Positions 56,948 through 64,000 of a stretch of DNA of 64,000 nucleotides are shown one piece after another. A program made the translations under genes and the position numbers. Numbering within the stretch: the first letter of the stretch is position 1; each line of letters opens with the position of its first letter. This DNA comes from Stentor coeruleus (Eukaryota > Ciliophora > Heterotrichea > Heterotrichida > Stentoridae): the NCBI GenBank assembly GCA_001970955.1, contig MPUH01000113.1, positions 39,846-103,845 of the forward strand, written 5' to 3'. Under the pieces are notes generated by a model. That model worked only from the letters and a program-made list of their open reading frames with translations. It was not told the DNA's origin and made no database searches.

Positions 56948-57931
56948 ATTTATTGAAATGTTTAAGAATCAAAATAGGAATGTATAAGCTTGGTTACTGT
57001 GTTTGATTTTTAAAAACATATGATTCATTTGTTGAGTTTTATGCATAATATTATATGTTTGGTTACTGCAAAGTGTATGAGAAAAGATTTTTGTTGTTTA
57101 TATTTTTGGATTAATAGTAAATATTAGGCTATTTATGATTAAGTTGCATTATGGATTTAATGAAGGAAAAATTAGAGGATTTAAAGGTGTGATAAATTAT
57201 TTTGTAATTATCTATGCTTTAGATTGTATTATATATGAATTAAACTTTTAGAAATTTGTTTCATTTTTTACTTAATTATCATCTTAAGCTTTTAAAAAAA
57301 TTATCGAAACTGGATTAGAAATTTTATTCTAGAAATACTTAAGGATTTTCTAATTTTATAACTTAAATTGACTAAAATCATTAGGTTAGGAATGCTTTTA
57401 TTTAGCATAATTTAAAAATAATGCAGATTCTGCAGTATAGAACCCTACTTTATACGACACAACATTTTATTGCTTCTATCTGCATAAGAACTTTTAAAAT
57501 TCTAATTATTGAGCTAATTTGCAATGATTTTTTATAGTAATTTTGCTAATATAAACACTAAAAAATACTTGTTTAATAATATAAGTGAGCCAGATATGAC
57601 AGAAGTTAATGAATAATCATATTCAATATTAAACTATACTTTTATAATAAGAGAAAGCATTAAAATTGCATAAATATTAACTTCTAACAAAACCCTAGTC
57701 TCCAGTAAGAAATTATCTTTAAAAACCCAAGCCAAAATAGTCAGTAAAATTCTTCTCTAGTTGCAAACAGATTCAAATCAAAATATTTCAAACCTATTAG
57801 ATATAGTAGCTTAAAGCTTAACATTAGTATTTATACATTAACTACCTAGATTATCATTATTTTATAGCTAATTTTTACCAAAATATTTCTATCCTACTTT
57901 CTGGACTTCAAATAAAGCATAACTGGCTTTA
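56948..57931. other. 1-kb intergenic, AT-rich
   Basis: No coding pattern, RNA gene or repeat seen. Confidence 0.5.
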
Positions 57932-58717
57932 TTAAATGCAGCTGAAATTTCTAGAAAAGAACCTGTTTATGTATATTTTGTTTATCCATTCTGGCTGGCT
58001 ATGGCTGACTTGCAAAGTTTCATGCTGTGGTTCTTGCAGAGGTTCCCAAGGCACGACGTTTAATTCTATCAATATTTCAATCTGCAAGAAGTATTTTAGA
58101 TTTTTCCAGGAATCAATACATATGCTATTGTGAGATTTGTTATGGCAGCAACAGAATTCGAATTTGTTTTTTAGGTGTTCAGGAGAAAAATCGCAAAAAA
58201 CTAATTCAATAAAATAGAAGTAAGATTCTCTAACAGGGATTTCAGAAAAATAGTTTCTACAGAACTTTGAATTATAACTTTTTACTGAGGACTGATAATT
58301 TTTCCATATTTTCCTCTGATCAGCAATATAATTTAGATCAGTCTGCGATACCACACTTAATATTTCCTGATTCTGAAAATAAACCTGACAAAACTTCTTC
58401 CATAGCTCTTCAGCCCTACAGTTTTCTGACTTAAACATCAATATTTTACTAGGACATGCACCAGTAGCGATCTGCCTTATCGCTCTTTTGTGACTCCTAA
58501 TCATCTTAGACCTCAAATAATCTTTTTTCGGTGGGCAATTGCTTTTAATGGAGTAGAACTTAAATCCAAAAGCTCCTTCGTTTTGAGTTTCCACGTGCTT
58601 TTTTTTAAGCTTTTTAAGTTTTTTCTTTGTTTTATATGAATGCTTAGTACTTTGAGACAAATCATCGATATTTTCTGGATTGACCACAGTGAAAATGTGA
58701 TCAAGAGATATCTCCAT
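57932..58717 (-). CDS. Hypothetical protein, unknown family
   Basis: A 261-residue protein. The N-terminal third is basic (YKTKKKLKKLKKKHVETQNE; LRSKMIRSHKRAIRQIATG). The middle holds helical segments (EELWKKFCQVYFQNQEILSV). A Cys/His patch near residue 190 (FEFCCCHNKSHNSICIDSWK) could bind metal, and the end is PWEPLQEPQHETLQVSHSQP. I recognise no domain. The frame is intact over 261 codons beside two dead elements, so it is probably functional, though a young relic is possible. Confidence 0.6.
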   Translation of the reverse strand: MEISLDHIFTVVNPENIDDLSQSTKHSYKTKKKLKKLKKKHVETQNEGAFGFKFYSIKSNCPPKKDYLRSKMIRSHKRAIRQIATGACPSKILMFKSENCRAEELWKKFCQVYFQNQEILSVVSQTDLNYIADQRKIWKNYQSSVKSYNSKFCRNYFSEIPVRESYFYFIELVFCDFSPEHLKNKFEFCCCHNKSHNSICIDSWKNLKYFLQIEILIELNVVPWEPLQEPQHETLQVSHSQPEWINKIYINRFFSRNFSCI

Positions 58718-59984
58718 TTATAGTAGTCTAATAACGTTGAATATGCAAAGCTATAACTTGTCAAGTCCTTTGTCCAACCTTTGCTAAAGCATTTTTCCTA
58801 GTTTGACTGATAATGAAAGCACTACGATATTGAATTATAATTTGAGGCCAAAAGTTGGGAATATATTCTCGCAGCCTATGCCTATATACCCTTTACAGAA
58901 TCTTTTCCTCTAAGTGACAAGTTCTCATCAATGTCTTTTAGTGTATCTCCAAGAAACTTTGTTAATTTAAGTCTTGCTTGCTCACCATCTAGCATTGCAA
59001 ATCAAGAAGGGTTTCCAATGACTCAAACTATGATCCTAAGAACTTTTCAATTAAGCTTACTAAGTGGGAGATTAATGAGATTGGAGTTTATGGTATAGTT
59101 TATTGATTTAGGGTTTTTAGAGAAACAGGGTGTAAAGTAAAGGAAAATCTAGTCTATAGTGTTTTTGATGATTATAATGAATTTTTATAGGATTTACAAG
59201 TGCTTAAAATATAGTTTTTTTATATCGTAGCTGAAGCTGAAAAAAATAAAAACACCCTAAAACAAACTTTGGGTTTGACAATGAAAAAGGTAAATGCAAG
59301 TAATCATAAAAATCATATAGTATATCGTTATGAAATTTACGGATATGGAACATTTGGTGTTGCTATATAAACTTTAGATTTCAAAGAAAATAAATATGTA
59401 TCACTAAAAATAATTTATCGCAAAGCAGCATCTGTAATGAAGTCGAAATCTTAAGGTTTATCAAATCCCATGACAATAATAGTATTTATGGCATAGTAGG
59501 CTATGTGAGGAATTACTTTTCGCGGCCATGCAATTATTATATTTGAAGTCTTAAGCATAAATTTTCTTTGATTTTTTGAAATATTCACATTTTGAAGAAA
59601 TTTCCCCAAATCTTACAAGGAGAGTTGCTTCATAAATTCTCTAGACCCTGCTTTTTGTATAAATACAATATCATCTACTGCTATCTGAAGCCATAAAGTA
59701 TTTTTAAAGAGTTCAGCAAGACTTAATAAAACTTGCTTATTTTGGTGCAACTTTTTTTGGTGATATAAAGGTTTTTACATATATTCAAAGCAAATATTAC
59801 AAAGCTCCAAAGTCTATTTTAGATTTAGAGTATACACCAGCTACTGATATGTAGAGTTTAGGATGCATCTCAGCAGAATTGTATGCAGGACATAATAAGA
59901 ATCAAATGAAAATCAAATGAGATAGAGTTTATGGGGGTATTATTAAGTTAAGGATAACTAAGTAATATTTACTATATATTTAGC

Positions 59985-60720
59985 TATAAATCCTCCCCAA
60001 AGATCGCACACATTTTTCATATAAACTAGATAGCTTTCTTATTAATTTANGAGCAAATTTCATAGATTAATAAATCCTCCCCAAAGATCGCACACATTTT
60101 TCATATAAACTAGATAGCTTTCTTATTAATTTATCTTCTGTAATTTGATGAAAATTGCTTGATTCCATTCCAAGTTTCTTCAATATAATTNATCTTCTGT
60201 AATTTGATGAAAATTGCTTGATTCCATTCCAAGTTTCTTCAATATAATTGGTATGCACCTAATTAACTGGATTTTTGAAACTTTTAGAATGGTTTGCAGT
60301 ATAATTGCTATAATTAAGTTAAAAATGTCCTGAATATATTTCCATCCATCTTGACAATAATGGATCTTATAGCCAGATATTTTTCTATTTAATTATACTA
60401 AGTTTCTTTATTAAAATTTGTTTTAACCTCTACAAGCAATTTAGTTTTTCTGTAAGCTTCACACCTCCCAAAATTCATACTACTTCAATACGATGCTGAA
60501 TATTATATTTTTTTTTTCCGAACATCAATTTGAACTTTGATTCCTTAGCCTCCTTTTATTCATATCTCCTGAGGCTACACCAATTACTGCCACTATTTGT
60601 ATTATCTTGCATTGATTTACCCATAGGTAAAAATTATCATATAGTCTTTTTAAATGAATTTTAACATTAATAAATAATGTCCCATACTATAGCGAAATCT
60701 TGAATTCTTTACAATAAGAC
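59985..60720 (-). mobile_element. Decayed Merlin/IS1016-type (ISXO2-like) DNA transposon inside the DYRK relic
   Basis: The minus strand between the two DYRK parts encodes pieces of an ISXO2/IS1595-like DDE transposase: IVAVIGVASGDMNKRRLRNQ, MFGKKKYNIQHRIEVV, a DGWKYIQDIFN block with the catalytic-type Asp, then TANHSKSFKNPVN and VHTNYIEETWNGIKQF. The last two match the family's signature of an 'NHS..F..P' block followed by 'HTN.IE..W...K'. It is broken by stops, frame changes and two assembly Ns. Terminal repeats not identified, so ends are approximate. Merlin elements are the eukaryotic members of this family. Confidence 0.75.
59987..60249. repeat. Two exact duplications around single-N gaps (assembly artefact)
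   Basis: 59987..60049 is repeated at 60071..60133, with an N at 60050 between. 60133..60190 is repeated at 60192..60249, with an N at 60191 between. Each N joins two copies of the same ~60 nt, the pattern left when overlapping contigs are scaffolded without merging. Confidence 0.85.
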
Positions 60721-61125
60721 CTTTGCAATATATTCCAAGTTATTTTCTCAGGAGAAAATGAGGCTAGCCAGCTAAAGCGCATTATAGAGTATTATGACTA
60801 CCCACCAACAGATTTGATTCTCAAATCCCACAAGTGGCTGAAGTTCTTTGATGACAGGCAAAACCTACCGAAAATTTCAGCAGGGTTCCTCGCAAAGCTA
60901 ATAGCAAAATCTTTCAATCCCTAACAAATGTTTAGAAACCGACCCAAGGTGACGAATTGCAAACCAACAAGCCCTTTTAAATTCATGGATAATGAACTTC
61001 AGTATGAAGATCATAAACAAGTACCTATCAAACGAAAGCTCAGCCTTGCTCTTCCAATTAAATAGTTTGTAGCATATATTTAAACAAATTTATACTTTCA
61101 AACTGCAATAATAATATTACCCATT

Positions 61126-62889
61126 CTAATTAGCGCTTCCTCTTCTCAAAACCATTCTATTATCAGTTTCTTGTACTGGCGGCCTCTTAGGCTTTGGTAT
61201 CAACCTCGGTGGCTCATCTTGTTGAGCAATACAGGAAAAAAGCTTTATCGGATTTCGACCTTTAGATGGTTTAACCGCTTGCTGTGGTATCTGAGCCTTA
61301 GCAATCCAAGACTGTTCTTCAGAAATCTGATCAAGCTGCTCATGAAGCTGCATAACAATATTATTCAACCGTTTTTCAATGTTTGTAAAGTCATCAATTT
61401 TAATCAAATAAGCTAAAGAATCTGCTGGGCTTATAATTTTCATTAAATTTTTATATATGCTATCAAGCTCAGTTTTGGTGAATGATAAAATTTCGATCTC
61501 TTGTTGAGTAGGATTTGATAGGAACTTAACTTTATTATCAAGCTCTTGAGATATTGGGTTTGATGAAAGCTTAGCTTTATTGTCAATTTGAGGACTTTGT
61601 GGGCTTTTTGAAGAGGTTAAAGATTCGAGCTTTTGTGTAAGCTTGAGGATTTCAGTGCGGGCTAGTTCACGTTTGTTATTAGATGTATTTAGATGGTCTG
61701 AAAGTTTTGAGTTCTCAGATTCTAGTGCAATTATTTTTAAGGTCTTTTGATGGAGTTCTGATAAGGTGCTACTCAATAGCTCCTGTTGACTTTTGTTTTC
61801 TCCTTTAAGACGTTCAAGCTCTTCGCTTATTCCTTCATGGGAACTCTTATAGTCATTTAAGTCCTTTAATTGTTTCTCAAGTCCTTCAATATTTTTTTCA
61901 TAATCTTCTTTATCTTTGTTTTTATCTTCTTTAGCACGCTCTTGTATTTGAAGAATATCTTCTTGCATTTTTATCTTACCTGTTTCCATCTCATACCTCA
62001 AGACCGATATTTTCTGCTGCAGTTCTAAATTAGTGTTCTGCAAAGCTTCAATTTTCACCACCTTCTTATTAATTCTCAAGTCTTTTTGCCCATTACTTTC
62101 CCTCAAGGCCCTAATTTCTGTATCTAAAGATTCTTTCAAAAAACTCAATCTCGTCACTTCACTTGCTAAGCTTTCTGCTTCAACCCTTTTCTTATTAACT
62201 TCGATTTCCAGTTCTTTCCTTGAGTTCTCAAAGACGTTAGTTTTATCTTTCCACATACGGATTTGATCTTTATCTTCACTAACACATGCTGAAAGCTTGG
62301 CAATTTCGCTTTCAAGTGTTTTGTTTTTAATCTGCAATTCGCTGATTTCTGCTGAAGCTCTGCTAGAGTCTTCAAGTTTAGCTTTAAGGTGAAGTACTTC
62401 TTTTTCAGGTTTTGAGTCTATACCTGTTATTTGAAGCTCAAGGTTCTGTTTTTCTAATTCTTGGATTTTAAACTTGTAGTTCTGGACCAGTTCGTCTTTA
62501 GAAGAAAGCTGGTTTTTTAGTAAGTCTAATTGGCCTTGTCGGCTACAAAGGGCAGTTGTGGCTTCATTAAGTTCGGTTGCTAGTTTGTTACACTCAGCTT
62601 GCAAGGTCTCATTATGTTGCTTATAGAGCAAGCTTTGCTCTTGAGCTTTGGGTAAATCAGCTTTATATACTCCTAGAGACTCTTTGACTGAAATTAATTC
62701 TTTAGTCAGGTTCTTGACCTCTGCATCGAATCTGAAGATTATTGACACCAGTTCGTTTACGGGAAGAGAGTATAAAGAATTCGAGTTCATTGCAGTAAAG
62801 TTTTCAGTTGGAGTTGAAGTTTCTTCTGGGTTATTGGTTTTGTCTTTTTTCTTAAACCAATTTTTCATTATTATAGGAAATATGCTCAT
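61126..62889 (-). CDS. Long coiled-coil protein
   Basis: A 587-residue protein dominated by heptad coiled coil from about residue 45 to 430 (VKNLTKELISVKESLGVYKA, CNKLATELNEATTALCSRQG, LKAKLEDSSRASAEISELQI, IEGLEKQLKDLNDYKSSHEG). A short repeat follows: DNKAKLSSNPISQELDNKVK continuing KFLSNPTQQE, so a ~17-residue unit occurs twice. A helical module comes next (FTKTELDSIYKNLMKIISPA, then DSLAYLIKIDDFTNIEKRLN) and a Pro/Arg tail (RLIPKPKRPPVQETD). The second Met (MKNWFKKKDK, residue 8) starts a golgin/GRIP-like basic leader and may be the true start. A structural or tethering role is likely; no partner seen. Intronless. Confidence 0.82.
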   Translation of the reverse strand: MSIFPIIMKNWFKKKDKTNNPEETSTPTENFTAMNSNSLYSLPVNELVSIIFRFDAEVKNLTKELISVKESLGVYKADLPKAQEQSLLYKQHNETLQAECNKLATELNEATTALCSRQGQLDLLKNQLSSKDELVQNYKFKIQELEKQNLELQITGIDSKPEKEVLHLKAKLEDSSRASAEISELQIKNKTLESEIAKLSACVSEDKDQIRMWKDKTNVFENSRKELEIEVNKKRVEAESLASEVTRLSFLKESLDTEIRALRESNGQKDLRINKKVVKIEALQNTNLELQQKISVLRYEMETGKIKMQEDILQIQERAKEDKNKDKEDYEKNIEGLEKQLKDLNDYKSSHEGISEELERLKGENKSQQELLSSTLSELHQKTLKIIALESENSKLSDHLNTSNNKRELARTEILKLTQKLESLTSSKSPQSPQIDNKAKLSSNPISQELDNKVKFLSNPTQQEIEILSFTKTELDSIYKNLMKIISPADSLAYLIKIDDFTNIEKRLNNIVMQLHEQLDQISEEQSWIAKAQIPQQAVKPSKGRNPIKLFSCIAQQDEPPRLIPKPKRPPVQETDNRMVLRRGSAN

Positions 62890-63418
62890 AGTTTTACTTT
62901 TAAGGGATTGCTAAGATTTTTAGTATTTAAAACTTTATATCATTTTAGAGAAAGGATTTGTTTGAAGGTTATTCTAGGATAATATGGAAAGGATATTGGA
63001 AGAGATGTAATTAAGTAAGGATATACGCTTAAGGTGGTTTTAAATTTACTTTTAATGCGTGATAATGATGAGATTATAGACTGAAAGAGTTTGATGTTAA
63101 GCAGACAAAGAAAGAGAGATTTGAGAATGTTGATGTTAAGCTATTTATACATTGCATGAAGTAAAATTACTTTTTTTATCTGCAACAAGCAGGCTATCAT
63201 TGCTTAACATATATATTTAATTTTTATGAAGTTGATTATACTAATATATTATCTTTAAAAGTGAAACATATATTTGTTGTATCGTAATCATAATAAATAT
63301 AAAATATTCCTAGTTTTTAATTATTTAGCATATGCTATTAAACAAATCATAAAAATATAAAGAACGAAAAGTTATAAGATAGTATATTGATTAATTAAAT
63401 TTCAAGAATAAAATTATA
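62890..63418. other. Intergenic, divergent promoter region
   Basis: AT-rich spacer between divergent genes. Nothing recognised. Confidence 0.5.
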
Positions 63419-63880
63419 ATGTCACAAACCTCGAGGATCGTACAAGAAAGGATCATCCCTGTTCCAAAGCATCTTCTCAAATACCGTAATGAAGTCTCTC
63501 CGTACACCAAAGCAAAAGACTTTAAACCTATAATGGGAAACAGAATCCTACTCAACACAAAAAAGTCTAAGTCCGCTTTGGTCCGTGGACAGACAATGAC
63601 AGACCGTCAAGAAGATAACATGGCAACTCTTATAAAGGTTGAAAGAAATTATGTCCGTGAACTAATAAAATCTCCAAACAAACTGCCTTGCAAATCCCCA
63701 TTATTGACACAAAGTCACAAAGTCACCCAATCAAACAAAGTTAGTTCAACCCGTAATTGTTTTGAATCCTTAACTGCATGCGATTTCCTCACAAGTTCCC
63801 CAAACAAAAAAAAGCCTGGCACTATAAACAGAGTTAAATTCGCATATACCCCTGAGATACTTATTAAAAAAGTAAAATAA
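63419..63880 (+). CDS. Hypothetical basic protein
   Basis: A 153-residue Lys/Ser/Thr-rich protein without membrane segments: MSQTSRIVQERIIPVPKHLL, YTKAKDFKPIMGNRILLNTK, an ordered stretch DRQEDNMATLIKVERNYVRE, then Ser/Lys-rich HKVTQSNKVSSTRN, ending VKFAYTPEILIKKVK. No known domain. Intact ATG to TAA, with no splice-like 15-mer at its end. The last 120 nt of the window after it hold nothing I recognise. Confidence 0.62.
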   Translation: MSQTSRIVQERIIPVPKHLLKYRNEVSPYTKAKDFKPIMGNRILLNTKKSKSALVRGQTMTDRQEDNMATLIKVERNYVRELIKSPNKLPCKSPLLTQSHKVTQSNKVSSTRNCFESLTACDFLTSSPNKKKPGTINRVKFAYTPEILIKKVK

Positions 63881-64000
63881 AATGATTTTTTAGGTGAGTA
63901 TCATATTCTCCTCCTTATGCACACGCAAAGTTAATTTTTAATTTGAGATAAAAATTGTATTAAAAATATAAAAGCTTAAATATATCTTTACTTTTCGACT

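Larger units (their letters stand above)
58878..61063 (+). pseudogene. Dead DYRK-family kinase gene, split by a transposon relic
   Basis: Upstream, 58878..59100 reads FSSMSFSVSPRNFVNLSLAC, a likely N-terminal part. From ~59300 the kinase domain appears: NHKNHIVYRYEIYGYGTFGV, TLDFKENKYVSLKIIYRKA, NEVEILRFIKSHDNNSIYGI, then DIKVFTYIQSKYYKAPKSIL, LDLEYTPATDM*SLGCISAE and LYAGHN. The intact DYRK patterns are 'YRYEI..IGKGSFG.V', 'KHD..N.Y.IV', 'VYTYIQSRFYRAPEVILG' and 'DMWSLGCILAEL'. After ~850 nt of inserted DNA it resumes with FSGENEASQLKRIIEYYDYP, PTDLILKSHKWLKFFDD and a tail ending KRKLSLALPIK. Stops, frameshifts, a W-to-stop (TAG) and loss of the HRD/DFG region make it non-functional. DYRKs are dual-specificity Tyr/Ser/Thr kinases. 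Confidence 0.8.

Noticed and set aside
1-64000. CRISPR arrays, bacterial operons, riboswitches, telomeres or rRNA
   Set aside because: Nothing of the kind seen; gene structure and introns are those of a ciliate nucleus.

Overview
The window looks like a piece of macronuclear genome from a heterotrich ciliate, most likely Stentor. Three things point there. (1) Introns are 15 nt long: eight split genes are rejoined in frame only by removing a 15-nt GTA...AG segment, and a ninth intron is 16 nt. (2) The code is standard: TAA, TAG and TGA all end intact genes (TGA ends the MYB gene, the CFAP97-like gene and the 42977..43411 gene) and Trp is TGG. This argues against Paramecium/Tetrahymena (UAR=Gln) and Blepharisma (UGA=Trp). 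(3) The DNA is AT-rich, with short, densely packed, mostly intronless genes on both strands. The species name is inference; the introns and code are read directly.

Layout. 1-10 kb: truncated PP4 regulatory subunit 3 (SMEK), tRNA-Leu(UAA), a large TPR protein, a small tail-anchored repeat protein, a PP2C phosphatase and a CDPK-type kinase. 11.5-18.4 kb: START-domain protein, membrane-anchored cyclic-nucleotide phosphodiesterase, CFAP100-like axonemal coiled coil, a multi-pass membrane protein and an Alba/RGG RNA-binding protein. 18.8-30.1 kb: WDR47-like LisH/WD40 protein, four-exon kelch-BTB protein, TMEM87/GPR107-type seven-TM protein, ankyrin protein, membrane-anchored WD40 protein and a CNBD potassium channel. 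30.4-32.8 kb: three tandem genes of a small secreted protein family, with two more copies at 52.1 and 53.8 kb. 33.5-41 kb: P4-ATPase flippase, R2R3-MYB factor and CDC50, the flippase partner subunit. 41.7-51.7 kb: small proteins, CFAP97/Hemingway-like gene, CDK1, BolA, a four-TM protein, 14-3-3 and a small membrane protein. 54.7-64 kb: a decayed Tigger/pogo transposon, orphan genes, a dead DYRK kinase carrying a dead Merlin/IS1016-type transposon, a long coiled-coil protein and a small basic protein.

The least expected content is in the 'empty' DNA. Several intergenic stretches are recognisable dead genes: an outer-arm-dynein docking-complex-like coiled coil (46.7-47.9 kb), a DYRK kinase (58.9-61.1 kb), a 140-codon single-frame relic with five internal stops (50.6-51.0 kb), and weaker relics near 10.9, 33.3 and 37.5 kb. 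Two DNA transposon relics accompany them. Two single-N gaps near 60.1 kb are each flanked by exact duplicates and look like assembly artefacts.

No operons are expected. Functional themes are signalling (kinases, PP2C, PP4 subunit, PDE, 14-3-3, CDK1), cilia (CFAP100, CFAP97, WDR47-like, dead docking-complex gene) and membrane lipid asymmetry (P4-ATPase plus CDC50).
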